64,000 nucleotides of DNA, from the NCBI RefSeq assembly GCF_009857605.1, contig NZ_WWCT01000009.1, forward strand, positions 62,001-126,000, in the 5' to 3' direction. Under the pieces are notes generated by a model. That model was not told the origin of the DNA. It made no database searches and was given only the letters and a program-made list of their open reading frames with translations. Source of the DNA: Duganella levis (GTDB lineage Bacteria > Pseudomonadota > Gammaproteobacteria > Burkholderiales > Burkholderiaceae_D). The position numbers and the translations under genes are program-made. Positions 6,831 to 15,614 of the stretch are shown here, piece by piece (position 1 is the stretch's first letter; the number at the start of each line of letters is the position of its first letter).

Positions 6831-7877
6831 TTATTGCACGCGGCGTTCGATGGTGATCTGTTCCACCTCGACGCGGCGGTTAGGCTCCAGGCACTTGATC
6901 AGATCGGCGCGTTTCTTGTCGTTGCATTCCACGACAGGATTCGATTCGCCTTTGCCGACAGCGTTCAGACGATTGGCGGCGACGCCTTTGCCGACCAGGT
7001 ATTCCTTGACCGAATTAGCGCGGCGCTCGGACAGTTTCTGGTTGTACTTGTCGCTGCCCAGACGGTCGGCGTAGCCGGTGATGACCACGTTGTCGATACT
7101 GCTGTTGTTGTTCAGCACGTTAGCGATATCGTCCAGCTTAGGCTGGTTCGAATTCAGCTTGGCGCTGTCGAACGAGAACAGTTCGGTCGCAGACATCGTC
7201 ACTTTTTCGAAGCGCGCTGGCGGTGGTGGTGGCGGTGGCAGCGGTGCTGGTGGTGGCGGTGGTGGTTCCGACACTTGCGGTGCTGGCGGTGGTGCGGCCG
7301 GGGCTGGACGCGGTGGCGCGTTGAACGCGAAGTTCAGGCCGACGGTCAGCAGGTAGTTGTTGCTCTTGCTGTTCGGGAATTCGTCACCGCGGATGAAGCC
7401 ATGCACGTCACGGATGTCGGCCTGGAAGGTGGTGCGGTCGTTGATGTCGGCCTGGAAGCCCAGGCCGGCGCTGACGTACGGCGAGTTTTTCTTGCGCTCG
7501 ATGTAGTTAGGCAGGTTGGCCTTGTCGCGCTCGGCGCCGACACCGATCAGCAGGAACGGACGGAACGATTTACGCGAGAACATGTACAGGCCGTCTACGC
7601 CCAGCGTGTCTTGCTGGTAGCGGTTGACGCCGTCACGGGAGCGGCTGTAGGTGTAACCACCTTGCACATCCCAGTTTTCGTTGACGGCTTTGCCGAATTT
7701 CAGGCCAGCGCCGTAACCGCGCTTGCTGGTGGCGCCAAAGTCCGAGTCAGGCTTGATGCCGTTGACGCTCGGTTGGATGTACCACGAAGGGTTGATGACC
7801 GGATCTTGTTGGGCCATTGCGGAGAACGACGCGCAGAGTGCTGCTACGGCGAAGGCGATTTTCTTGGATTTATTCAC
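6831..7877 (-). CDS. ompA: Major OmpA-type outer-membrane protein
   Basis: 348 residues: signal peptide (MNKSKKIAFAVAALCASFSAMA), an eight-strand beta barrel at about 25-190 ending in NNYLLTVGLNFAF, a proline-rich linker at about 192-230 with runs of five to seven prolines, and a C-terminal OmpA peptidoglycan-binding domain (ITGYADRLGSDKYNQKLSERRA, GKGESNPVVECN, EPNRRVEVE). The protein tethers the outer membrane to the cell wall. The Cys pair in VVECNDKKRADLIKCLEPN is typical of betaproteobacterial OmpA. It is followed by a strong terminator, as expected for a highly expressed gene. The 282-bp region upstream (7878-8159) shows no gene. Confidence 0.92.
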   Translation of the reverse strand: MNKSKKIAFAVAALCASFSAMAQQDPVINPSWYIQPSVNGIKPDSDFGATSKRGYGAGLKFGKAVNENWDVQGGYTYSRSRDGVNRYQQDTLGVDGLYMFSRKSFRPFLLIGVGAERDKANLPNYIERKKNSPYVSAGLGFQADINDRTTFQADIRDVHGFIRGDEFPNSKSNNYLLTVGLNFAFNAPPRPAPAAPPPAPQVSEPPPPPPAPLPPPPPPPARFEKVTMSATELFSFDSAKLNSNQPKLDDIANVLNNNSSIDNVVITGYADRLGSDKYNQKLSERRANSVKEYLVGKGVAANRLNAVGKGESNPVVECNDKKRADLIKCLEPNRRVEVEQITIERRVQ

Positions 7878-8159
7878 AGGGTGGCTCCCGATTAGTTTAA
7901 AAGTTTCATCGTCAGCAATGTTGTTGCATCGCTGTTGGACCGAAGATTAGGCGACAAGGTGCGGTCTTTCCGTTCGCTACCGCACCAAAGTTTGCGCTGT
8001 CTCAAATTTGTCACAAATCGCAGAACTAACGCGCCTCCCGTTTGTCCCAACGTAAAGCAATAGATGCTTCGCTAATGTTCGTTGACGCACAGACTGAAAC
8101 CCTACAAACCGGCATTCTTGCGTCAAAGCCGTACCAATCCAGTTTAAAGGAGCGTTCCC

Positions 8160-8789
8160 ATGCATGCAGTCAGCAAACAACAAACCATGGTTCAAAACGA
8201 GATGAAAGCCTCGCCGGAGATGCATTCCACCACGGCGCGCTTGACCTCGTTACTGGACCGGTCGACGCCGGCACCGCTGGATCGCAAACCAAGCCTGTCG
8301 ATGGCGTCCATCGAACGCGTGCGTTCGACCTCGGCCACGCTGCGCCGCATCGAAAACATGCAAAAACTGATCGGCGAACTGTCGCTGCACGAAATGCTGG
8401 CCGACGAAATCGCCTGGTTCCTGAAGTTTTCGCCGTCCGGCGCCCGCAAATACATCCGCGACCTGCGTGAAGCCGGCGTGATCGAACTGGCGCGCTATGT
8501 CGAAGGCACCGCCACCTACCTGGGCAAAGCGGTCTACCAGCTGACTCCTGATCCAGAGCGCATCGCCGCCTTCCTGGCCGCCATCGCCCAGCCGAAGCGC
8601 GAAGGCGTGGCCCCACGCAAGGAGCGTCCAGGCCTGCGCGAGCAAGCCATGGCCGGCAGCGGTCGCCACTTCCACATTCTGGCCGACGACACCCATTACG
8701 CCATTCGCGTCAACCGTGGTCCGGTGATGCGTGATCCGCTGGTCGCCGCCTTGTTCGGCAGCGCGCCGTCGCAGCAAAAAGCAGAATAA
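8160..8789 (+). CDS. Putative winged-helix DNA-binding protein of unknown function
   Basis: 209 residues starting at ATG 8160 behind AAAGGAGCG. Residues 60-125 look like a helix-turn-helix with wing: LIGELSLHEMLADEIAWFLK, then FSPSGARKYIRDLREAGVIE, then YVEGTATYLGKAVYQLT. The middle helix has the shape of an ArsR/MarR recognition helix. The first 55 residues are Ser/Thr/Arg rich and probably disordered; the C-terminal 60 residues (GSGRHFHILADDTHYAIRVNR) may be a small ligand-binding or beta domain. I do not recognise the family. It is monocistronic, with its own terminator at 8815-8843. Confidence 0.6.
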   Translation: MHAVSKQQTMVQNEMKASPEMHSTTARLTSLLDRSTPAPLDRKPSLSMASIERVRSTSATLRRIENMQKLIGELSLHEMLADEIAWFLKFSPSGARKYIRDLREAGVIELARYVEGTATYLGKAVYQLTPDPERIAAFLAAIAQPKREGVAPRKERPGLREQAMAGSGRHFHILADDTHYAIRVNRGPVMRDPLVAALFGSAPSQQKAE

Positions 8790-8814
8790 ACCGCGTCGCA
8801 GCGGGAGTATGATG

Positions 8815-8843
8815 AACAGCCGGCGCTTGCGTCGGCTGTTTTC
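8815..8843 (+). terminator. Rho-independent terminator
   Basis: AACAGCCG (8815-8822) pairs with CGGCTGTT (8833-8840) around a 10-nt loop, with a short run TTTT at 8839-8842. It lies 26 bp after the stop of the winged-helix-like gene. Confidence 0.7.
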
Positions 8844-8905
8844 GTATTGAAATGTTGATATGCAGCCCCACCTAGCTGGCATCACATCTCACGGACCTGC
8901 GGCAC

Positions 8906-9778
8906 ATGGAAGCTTTGACCTGGATCGGCCTGACGGCGCTGGCGATCGCGCTGCCCTTCATTTACCCGCGCTGGCGCCTGCAGCGGGTGCTGGCCCGGCC
9001 GTTGCCGCCCGAGGCGGTTGCCGTTCTGCAACGTAATATCCCCGTCTATCGCAATATGCCGGCGGACTTGCAGCAGCAGTTGCGCAAGCTGGTCGTGCAG
9101 TTCCTGCATCAGAAGAAGTTTGTCGGCTGCGCCGGGCTGGAGGTGACCGACGAAATGGCCGTTACCATCGCCGGTCAGGCCTGCTTGCTGCTGCTGAACC
9201 GTCCCAGCAAGGTGTATCCGGCCTTGCACACCATCCTGGTTTATCCTTCCGAATTCGTGGCGCAGCGCGCCGAAGTAGGGCCGGGCGGCGTGATTACGCC
9301 GGGCCGGCAGAGCATGCTGGGCGAGTCATGGGACGATGGCCGTGTGGTGCTGTCGTGGGACGACGTGCAGCGTGGCGCCGGCGACTGGACCGACGGCCAC
9401 AATGTGGTGCTGCACGAGTTTGCGCATCAGCTGGACAGCGAATCGGGCCGCGCCAACGGCGCGCCGTATCTCGGCAATCCGGCCAGCTACCGCGAATGGT
9501 CGGAAGTGTTGTCGCGTAATTTCCAGAGCCTGCGCATGCATGCCATGCACCGCATGGAGACGGTGATGGACCCGTACGGCGCCACCAATCCGGCCGAATT
9601 CTTCGCCGTGGCCACCGAAACCTTCTTTGAAAAACCGTACCAGATGGCCGAGCATCACGCCGAGCTGTACGAGGAATTCCTCAAGTATTACCGGGTCGAT
9701 CCGCGTGGCTGGATGTCGCCGCCGCCACCGCCTGCACCGCCGGAGCCGCCGCCTGTATCGTTCGCCTACAGCTGGTGA
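8906..9778 (+). CDS. mtfA: M90-family zinc metallopeptidase (MtfA-like)
   Basis: 290 residues. The zinc motif HEFAH is at 170-174 (VVLHEFAHQLDSESG) and a second conserved acid lies in EFFAVATETFFEKP, matching the M90/MtfA gluzincin group. E. coli MtfA is a cytosolic aminopeptidase activated by binding the glucose repressor Mlc. The N-terminus here is hydrophobic (WIGLTALAIALPFIYP), as in many betaproteobacterial members, and may anchor the protein in the membrane. The C-terminus ends in a proline-rich tail (PPPPPAPPEPPP). Its stop codon is directly adjacent to the stop of the convergent response regulator (TGATCA at 9776-9781). Confidence 0.87.
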   Translation: MEALTWIGLTALAIALPFIYPRWRLQRVLARPLPPEAVAVLQRNIPVYRNMPADLQQQLRKLVVQFLHQKKFVGCAGLEVTDEMAVTIAGQACLLLLNRPSKVYPALHTILVYPSEFVAQRAEVGPGGVITPGRQSMLGESWDDGRVVLSWDDVQRGAGDWTDGHNVVLHEFAHQLDSESGRANGAPYLGNPASYREWSEVLSRNFQSLRMHAMHRMETVMDPYGATNPAEFFAVATETFFEKPYQMAEHHAELYEEFLKYYRVDPRGWMSPPPPPAPPEPPPVSFAYSW

Positions 9779-10279
9779 TCAAAGAATGATGGAGCCGTCG
9801 TCGGTGCGCTTGACGTGCAGCAGGCCCGGTTCCTCTTCCTCCAGCCGCTGTGCTTCCTGATCCGCCGCGCTCGGCGTCTTGCCGGCCTCGGCAAGCAGAC
9901 GCTGGCGCTCCTCCAGCCCCTGCAAGATGTTCTGTTCCAGCTCCGACTGCTGCCACGGCTTGGAAATGAAGCGGAATACATGCGCCTCGTTGATGGCCGT
10001 CATCGCCGTCTTGAAGTCGGTGGAGGCGGTCAGCATGATGCGCACGGTGGTCGGCGCCACGTCCTTCAGCGCCTGCAGGAAGTCGCCGCCGGTCATTTCC
10101 GGCATCATGAAATCGGACACCACCAGGTCGAATTCGCACACGCAGATCCGGTTCAGGGCGTCGAACGGATTGGTGAAAGTCTCGATCTGCGCGCCGGCCA
10201 GCGCCTTGCTTTGGCGTAGCGCCCGTTGCAGCGCGCTCAGCATGTTCGGTTCGTCGTCCACCAGCAGTATGCGGCTCAT
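9779..10279 (-). CDS. Single-domain response regulator with C-terminal helix
   Basis: 166 residues. Receiver domain at 1-120: acidic pocket DDE at 8-10, phosphoacceptor Asp56 in DLVVSDFMMPEMTG, conserved Thr/Ser in MLTAST and Lys in FISKPW. The remaining 45 residues are a charged helix without a DNA-binding domain. It overlaps the upstream kinase gene by four bases (10276-10279), so it is very probably that kinase's partner. The FRFISKPWQQSEL form is typical of receivers found with HDOD and EAL proteins. Confidence 0.88.
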   Translation of the reverse strand: MSRILLVDDEPNMLSALQRALRQSKALAGAQIETFTNPFDALNRICVCEFDLVVSDFMMPEMTGGDFLQALKDVAPTTVRIMLTASTDFKTAMTAINEAHVFRFISKPWQQSELEQNILQGLEERQRLLAEAGKTPSAADQEAQRLEEEEPGLLHVKRTDDGSIIL

Positions 10280-11652
10280 GATAATTCCTCGGAATGGCGC
10301 ACCGGCAGCAGCACGCGGAAGCAGGTGCCGCGGCCCAGTTCGGTATCGACTTCGATGCGGCCCTTATGTTTTTGCACGATGCCATACGCCAGCGACAGGC
10401 CCAGCCCGGTGCCTTTGCCGACTGCCTTGGTGGTGAAGAAGGGGTCGAAGATGCGTGACAGCGTGTCGGGCGCGATGCCGTTGCCGGTGTCTTCCACCTC
10501 CAGCTTGACGGTGTCGGCGTCGGCCATGCCGGTGCGCAGCGTGATGGTGCCGCGCTGCTCGCCCATGGCCTGGGCGGCGTTGACCACCAAATTCAGCACC
10601 ACCTGGTTGATTTGCAGCGGCAGGCATTCGATGGCCGGGATGTCGCCGTAGGCCTTGACCACGTCGGCGTGATACTTGACCTCGTTGGCGACGATATTCA
10701 GCGTCGAATCGATGCTTTGGTGCAGGTCGGCGCGGCTCCATTCCTGGTTGTTGTCGGCACGCGAGAAATCCTTCAGGTCTTCGACGATATGCCGTACCCG
10801 CACCAGTCCCTCGCCCGACTCGCGCATCAGCGCCGGAATATCCTCGCGCAGGAAATCCAGGTCGATGCGCTCGCGCATGGCGCGCAACTTGGTGATCACG
10901 GCCGGCTGGGCGATGCTGGCTTCGGCGGCCTGGTAGGCGTCCAGCATCTCGAACAACTGCTCCAGGTAGTTCTGCAGGGTGCCGACATTGGAGAAGATAT
11001 AGCCGATCGGGTTGTTGATTTCATGCGCCACGCCGGCCGCCAGCTGGCCGATCGAGGCCATTTTCTCGGCCTGCACCAGCTGCTGCTGGGCCGCCGACAG
11101 CAGATCGTTCAGTTCGGTTAGCTGGCGGATATCGTCTTCCAGCCGGTCGTTGGCTTGCGCCAGCTGGGCGGTGCGCTTCTCGACGATATGCTCCAGGCTG
11201 TCGCGCGACTGGCGCAGCGCGTTTTCCGCGACGCGGCGCTCGGTGACGTCGCGCATGGTCTCGATGGCGCCCACTATCTGGCCTTCGGCATCGCGCAGCG
11301 GCGCGGCCGTGAAGTGCAGCCAGTGGCCGCTGGCGCCGATGTTGGGGAAGAAGTCTTCCGACTCGTAGGCGCCGGGTATCAGCGTCGACGGGTGGCTGTG
11401 GCCGGGATAATGGTCGGCGATATTGTCATCGCCGGCGACGATCAGGTCGCACAGCAGCGGCCGCTCCTTGATGTAGAACGGCTGCCACTGGTTGCGGGTG
11501 CCGACCATGCAAGCGCGGGTCCAGCCCAGCAGCTGCTCGCAAGCCTTGTTCCAGTGGGTGATGACGTGGTGGCGGTTGATGGCGAAGGTGGCGACCGGAT
11601 GGCCGTCAAAGAATTCGTCCAGCGCTACTTCGGCCTGGGTGGGGAGTTTCAT
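10276..11652 (-). CDS. PAS-domain sensor histidine kinase
   Basis: 458 residues, soluble. PAS domain at about 12-140 (FAINRHHVITHWNKACEQLLGW, AIETMRDVTERR), coiled coil at 145-200, phosphoacceptor His210 in GQLAAGVAHEINNPIG, N box NLVVNAAQAMGE at 355, G1 DTGNGIAP at 388, F box FDPFFTTK and G2 GKGTGLGLS at 412-420. The HEINNP type matches kinases of the NtrB/HPK4 group. With no membrane segment it must read a cytoplasmic signal. It is third in the minus-strand operon and translationally coupled to its response regulator. Confidence 0.9.
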   Translation of the reverse strand: MKLPTQAEVALDEFFDGHPVATFAINRHHVITHWNKACEQLLGWTRACMVGTRNQWQPFYIKERPLLCDLIVAGDDNIADHYPGHSHPSTLIPGAYESEDFFPNIGASGHWLHFTAAPLRDAEGQIVGAIETMRDVTERRVAENALRQSRDSLEHIVEKRTAQLAQANDRLEDDIRQLTELNDLLSAAQQQLVQAEKMASIGQLAAGVAHEINNPIGYIFSNVGTLQNYLEQLFEMLDAYQAAEASIAQPAVITKLRAMRERIDLDFLREDIPALMRESGEGLVRVRHIVEDLKDFSRADNNQEWSRADLHQSIDSTLNIVANEVKYHADVVKAYGDIPAIECLPLQINQVVLNLVVNAAQAMGEQRGTITLRTGMADADTVKLEVEDTGNGIAPDTLSRIFDPFFTTKAVGKGTGLGLSLAYGIVQKHKGRIEVDTELGRGTCFRVLLPVRHSEELS

Positions 11653-11661
11653 CGTGGAGTC

Positions 11662-12477
11662 CTAACTTACCAGTATCTGGCACATGTCGTTGACCATCAG
11701 CGGGCATTTTTCGCTCAGCTGCTGGCGTTGCTCGTCGTCGAACGCGAGGGTGGTCCAGGCTTGCTCGCGCTGTTCCTCGCTGGCGTCGGACGGCTCGGCC
11801 AGCAGGTGCGCCATGCCGACCGCCAGCGCCAGGCCGGTGGCGTTGGCGCGGTGCTGGTGGCAGATGGCGTCCTGGATCGCCGGCGGGAATTTCCAGTGCG
11901 CCGCCAGCGCGCTGCCGGCCTGCGCATGGTCGACGCCGAATACGGCCAGCTCGGCGTCGGCCACGCTGGCGTCGGCATGCTCGGCGCGCCACAGCGGCAC
12001 CGCCGCGTATTCGTCGGGAAAACGGGTGGCCAGCACCAGCGTGCCGAGGTTGTGCAGCAGGCCGGCGGTGAAGGCGGTGTCGGGACTTTGGCGCAGGTGG
12101 CGCGCCAGCGCCCGCGCCCAGACGGCGGTGGCGATGGCGTGGCGCCAGAACAGGCCGAAGTCCAGCGCCGGCCCGGCCGAGGCCGGTACGGTGCCGATCA
12201 CGCCGCAGGCAGTCACCAGCGTGCGCACGCTGTGCAGGCCCAGCACCGACATCGCCTGCTGGATGCTGGTGACCTTGGACGGCATGCCGTAGAAGGAGGA
12301 ATTGGCCAGCCGCAGCGTCTTGGCGGTCAGCGCCTGGTCGAGCGCGATGCGGCCGGCCAGGTAGTGCAGGTCGATATCGTCTTCTTCCATGCTGGTCAGC
12401 AACTCGGCCACCACCGCCGGCAGCGACGGCAGGTCGTGCACGCGGCGTATCACTTCATCCAGGGCGATGTGGCTCAT
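11662..12477 (-). CDS. HDOD-domain signalling protein
   Basis: 271 residues with an HDOD domain over about 10-210: LPSLPAVVAELLTSMEEDDI, LAGRIALDQALTAKTLRLAN, FYGMPSKVTSIQQAMSVLGL, then the degenerate HD region AVFGVDHAQAGSALAAHWKF. HDOD proteins lack metal-dependent phosphodiesterase activity and act as signalling adaptors, often next to c-di-GMP proteins. It overlaps the upstream EAL-REC gene by four bases (ATGA at 12474-12477) and precedes the PAS kinase, so the four proteins probably form one pathway. Confidence 0.9.
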   Translation of the reverse strand: MSHIALDEVIRRVHDLPSLPAVVAELLTSMEEDDIDLHYLAGRIALDQALTAKTLRLANSSFYGMPSKVTSIQQAMSVLGLHSVRTLVTACGVIGTVPASAGPALDFGLFWRHAIATAVWARALARHLRQSPDTAFTAGLLHNLGTLVLATRFPDEYAAVPLWRAEHADASVADAELAVFGVDHAQAGSALAAHWKFPPAIQDAICHQHRANATGLALAVGMAHLLAEPSDASEEQREQAWTTLAFDDEQRQQLSEKCPLMVNDMCQILVS

Positions 12478-13979
12478 GACGGCTCTCCCAGGCTGAGCGT
12501 GATCAGGCTGCCGCGCGAGGCCGAGTGCAAGCCCATCGGATAGGCGGTGACGGTGTAGCGCACGCCGCCGATGTCAGCCAGGTGGCCGGCCGGCGGCAAA
12601 CAGCCGTCGCCGGCGAACAGCTCCGGCAACCTGGTGCAGGCTTCGTTGCCCAGCAACGCGCCGGCGTGCTGGAACACGCGGCCGGCAGCGCCGTTGACGA
12701 AGGCAATCATGCCGTTGTCATCCATGCCGATCACCGGCAGCGGCAATTGTTGCAGGATGTCGCGGGCGACGCCGAGACTGATCTCGTCGCGGTCGATCTG
12801 GCGCTGCATCTGGTGCAGCAGTTGCTCCATGCGGCGGTTGGCGCTGGCCAGCTCGTGGTTGGCGTTGCGCACTTCCATGTTGAGGCGGTGGTTGTCGTCG
12901 GCGATTTCCTTGAGGCGGAAAGCGTCGCGCAAATGGTCGCGCAGTTGCTCGTCGTTCCATGGCTTGGTGAGGAATTTGTAAATCGCGCCCTCGTTGACGG
13001 CATCGGTGACCGATTGCAGCTCGGTGTAGCCAGACAGCATGATGCGGATGGTGTCCGGCCGCAGCTTGCGTGCCTGGCGCAGGAAGTCGGCGCCGTTCAG
13101 GCCGGGCATGCGCTGGTCGGAGATGATCACGTCGACCGGCTGCTGCGCCAGCACTTCCAGTCCCTGTTCGCCGGAATTGGCGGTCAAAATTTGGTAGCCG
13201 TCCGGCCGCAGCAGGCGCTTCAGCGCCGATACGATGTTGACCTCGTCATCCACCAGCAGCAGGCTGCGGTTGCGCGCCTGTACCCGCAGCAACTGCGGCG
13301 GCAGGCGGCGGTCCTCGCGCAGCAGGGCGCCGATATCGGCCGGCAGCAGCGGTGCGGCGTACAGCTCACCCTGGATCAGGTCGCACAGATTGTCGCGCAG
13401 GAAGGCGCACTGGGCTTCGGTCTGCACGCCGTCGGCGGCGACGCGGATGCCGAGATGCAGCGCCATCGCCATCAACGCCTGGCATTGGGCGGCAGCGGCG
13501 TCGCTGTCGCTATCATTCAGCGCGCGCACCACGGCGCTGTCGAGCTTGATGTAATCGAAGGGATAGCGTTGCAGATTGCTGAGGCAGGCCGGGCCGGCGC
13601 CGAACTGGTCCAGCGTCAGGCTCACGCCCAGTTGCTTGAACCAGTCCAGCGCGGTGTCGGCGGCGGCCGGATCGAGCATCAGCACCGCTTCTTCCAGCTC
13701 CAGCGTCAGCGCCGCCGGCGCAATGTCATATTGTTCCAGCAGCGCCGCCACGCCGGCGCCGAAGCGTGGATCGTGCAGCTGGCGCGCGGTCAGGTTGAGG
13801 GCCACCTGGATATCGCTGCCATGCAGCGCGCCGCCTTGCCACAGCTGGCGATCTTCGCAACTGCGGCGCAGCAGGTCCAAAGTGTCGCCGCGCGCGGGCC
13901 ATGCTTCGACGGCGGCGACGGCGCCATTGCGCAAATCGACCAGCGGTTGGTAGCGCGGCGGCGAATCATCGAACTCCAT
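12474..13979 (-). CDS. Degenerate EAL - receiver - PAS signalling protein
   Basis: 501 residues. N-terminal EAL-type domain (about 8-225), receiver (238-360, phosphoacceptor Asp288 in VIISDQRMPG), helix, then PAS (about 395-500, PLPVIGMDDNGMIAFVNGAA). The EAL domain has lost key catalytic residues: the EAL signature reads EAWPAR, the DDFGTG metal motif reads DQFGAG at 124-129, and AEGVE reads ADGVQ, so c-di-GMP hydrolysis is unlikely. It may still bind c-di-GMP or act as a protein docking domain. The order EAL then REC is unusual, since receivers are normally N-terminal. First gene of the operon ending at 9779. Confidence 0.87.
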   Translation of the reverse strand: MEFDDSPPRYQPLVDLRNGAVAAVEAWPARGDTLDLLRRSCEDRQLWQGGALHGSDIQVALNLTARQLHDPRFGAGVAALLEQYDIAPAALTLELEEAVLMLDPAAADTALDWFKQLGVSLTLDQFGAGPACLSNLQRYPFDYIKLDSAVVRALNDSDSDAAAAQCQALMAMALHLGIRVAADGVQTEAQCAFLRDNLCDLIQGELYAAPLLPADIGALLREDRRLPPQLLRVQARNRSLLLVDDEVNIVSALKRLLRPDGYQILTANSGEQGLEVLAQQPVDVIISDQRMPGLNGADFLRQARKLRPDTIRIMLSGYTELQSVTDAVNEGAIYKFLTKPWNDEQLRDHLRDAFRLKEIADDNHRLNMEVRNANHELASANRRMEQLLHQMQRQIDRDEISLGVARDILQQLPLPVIGMDDNGMIAFVNGAAGRVFQHAGALLGNEACTRLPELFAGDGCLPPAGHLADIGGVRYTVTAYPMGLHSASRGSLITLSLGEPS

Positions 13980-14140
13980 CAGGCGTTCCTATCGATATGG
14001 AAGCTTGTTGCTCGAAAATACTATCGACTGATTATTACGGATAAGCATGCGGCATTCAACCTTTTTCATGGTGCGCGCGCTAACGGAAGCCACTGGCCAT
14101 GCGGGGCACACTGGGGCCACGTTAATCCAGGAGAACACCA

Positions 14141-14692
14141 ATGAGCACGATTATTGCGGGCCATTTTCAGTTGCAGGACGAAATCGCCGATGCGCGTCTG
14201 GCGTTGCTGAGCGCCGGTTTTGCGGCGGCACGGATCAGCGCCTTCTACGTCAATCCGGCCGGGCAGCATGATGTGCACGAACTGGGCGGCGACCATGACA
14301 AGTCGCCCGGCGCCAAGGAGAGCGACGAGGGCGTGGTCAAGGGCGGCGCCACCGGCGCCATCGCCGGCGCGGTGGTGGGCAGCGCCACCATCCCGATTGC
14401 CGGGCCGGTGGGACCGGTGGTGGGCGCGCTGGTCGGCGCCCACGTCGGTTCGCTGTACAGTCTGCACAAGATGAAGGAAGCCGGCGTACCGGACGAGGAC
14501 GGCAGCAACGTGCGGCCGCCGCGCAAATCCGGCATGCTGATCGCGGTGGCGGTGGACGACACGGCGCAGGAGGACAAGGCGCTGGACATCCTGCGGCGTT
14601 TGCACGCGACCGATATCGAACGCGCCGACGGCACCATCAGCGGCGGCGACTGGCGCGATTTCAATCCGAATTCCTTGCCGGTACCGGTTTGA
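14141..14692 (+). CDS. Glycine-zipper protein of unknown function
   Basis: 183 residues behind CCAGGAGAAC. A small N-terminal alpha/beta module (about 1-45, HFQLQDEIADARLALLSAGF) is followed by a glycine zipper (GGATGAIAGAVVGSATIPIAG, VVGALVGAHVGSLYSLHKM), a linker, and a C-terminal alpha/beta segment (SGMLIAVAVDDTAQEDKALDILRRLHAT). Two ferredoxin-like modules around a membrane-associating zipper recall bacterial general stress proteins, but I cannot name the family. It has no signal peptide. It stands alone between two unrelated units. Confidence 0.6.
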   Translation: MSTIIAGHFQLQDEIADARLALLSAGFAAARISAFYVNPAGQHDVHELGGDHDKSPGAKESDEGVVKGGATGAIAGAVVGSATIPIAGPVGPVVGALVGAHVGSLYSLHKMKEAGVPDEDGSNVRPPRKSGMLIAVAVDDTAQEDKALDILRRLHATDIERADGTISGGDWRDFNPNSLPVPV

Positions 14693-14832
14693 GGAACGAC
14701 CGGCTAGCGCAACAGTGTCAGCTTGTTATCTGCCATTCGGCTGGCGCTGTTGCTTATCTGAGACGATGGCGGCGCAGCAGGCAATTTTCGGTATGATAGT
14801 CTGCACAGATCAACCGAAGAGCGGAGGCTGCA

Positions 14833-15195
14833 ATGACGCAGGCATGGCTAGTGCTCACTCGTCCGGACGGACGCGACGTTGCCGCGCCGTCCGAGGCCCA
14901 ACTGGCGGCGGCCTTGTCCGACGTCTATGGCGGTAACACGATCAGTCCCGATGGCGGCCCCGGCAGCGCGGTGCTGCGCTTCGGCTACGATGACGGCCTG
15001 ATGTACGAAATGGAAGTATCGAGCGGCGGCGCGGTGCGCTTTGCCGAATGGTCGGACCGCGATTGCGAAATCGCGCTGGCCTCGCCGCGCACCATGACCG
15101 TCAAGCAGCAGGCCGACGCCTTGCAGCTGTGGCGCTTGATGGCGCAGCGGCAGGTGGCCAAGATCCGCAGCCAGCCTTGGCTGAATGACGATTAA
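14833..15195 (+). CDS. Conserved-looking small protein of unknown function
   Basis: 120 residues starting at ATG 14833 behind GCGGAGG. Acidic and Trp-containing (WLVLTRPDGRD, MYEMEVSSGGAVRFAEWSDR, LWRLMAQRQVAKIRSQPWL); no signal peptide or membrane segment. The size, acidity and fold feel resemble bacterial Imm1-like immunity proteins, but there is no toxin nearby, so this is only a suggestion. Its TAA overlaps the stop of the convergent DksA-like gene (TTAA at 15192-15195). Confidence 0.6.
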   Translation: MTQAWLVLTRPDGRDVAAPSEAQLAAALSDVYGGNTISPDGGPGSAVLRFGYDDGLMYEMEVSSGGAVRFAEWSDRDCEIALASPRTMTVKQQADALQLWRLMAQRQVAKIRSQPWLNDD

Positions 15196-15569
15196 CGCCT
15201 GCCGTATTGTTCCAGCCGCGTCTGGCAGTTGATGCACAGGCGCGCTTCCGGACGCGCCTCGAGCCGCGAATAGCCGATCACTTCGCCGCAGTTTTCACAC
15301 AAGCCGTAGCTTTGGTCCATGAACTTGACCAGCGCGTGGCGCACGATGCCCAGTTGCAGCGACGTCAGCGTGGCGGCGTCGTGCACGGCCGCGTGCAGCA
15401 GGCGCTGGCTGGCGTTGTCGGCCGGCGAGGCTTCCGCCACATGCGGCTGCGGCAGGCGCAAGTCGGTGCTGCGGTCGAGGTCGTCCGCGAGTTGACTGAG
15501 CAGCGCGGCACTGGCGTGTTCCAGCCGCGCCTGTAAGGTCTGCCATTGGTGATCGTCCAGTCCGTTCAT
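15192..15569 (-). CDS. DksA/TraR-type C4 zinc-finger protein
   Basis: 125 residues. The C-terminal finger is CENCG-x15-LCINCQ (CxxC...CxxC), with GEVIGYSRLEARPEAR between, as in DksA/TraR proteins. The N-terminal 85 residues form a helical hairpin (WQTLQARLEHASAALLSQL ... LTSLQLGIVRHALVKFMD). DksA paralogues insert this hairpin into the RNA polymerase secondary channel to adjust stringent-response promoters. The DxxDxA tip motif of true DksA is only loosely kept (HDAATL), so activity on polymerase is uncertain. Confidence 0.85.
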   Translation of the reverse strand: MNGLDDHQWQTLQARLEHASAALLSQLADDLDRSTDLRLPQPHVAEASPADNASQRLLHAAVHDAATLTSLQLGIVRHALVKFMDQSYGLCENCGEVIGYSRLEARPEARLCINCQTRLEQYGRR

Positions 15570-15614
15570 AGCGCGACCTCCTTACGGCTTGGACTTGTGC
15601 GGGCACGATTGGTT

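Noticed and set aside
7204..7320. Repetitive GGT/GGC stretch as a possible repeat element
   Set aside because: It encodes the proline-rich linker of the OmpA protein on the other strand.
11155..14144. Two long plus-strand frames opposite the signalling operon
   Set aside because: The minus-strand products have intact kinase, HDOD, receiver and EAL features, and the plus-strand ones have none.
14833..15195. Immunity protein of a toxin system
   Set aside because: The resemblance is only in size and acidity, and no toxin gene is adjacent.
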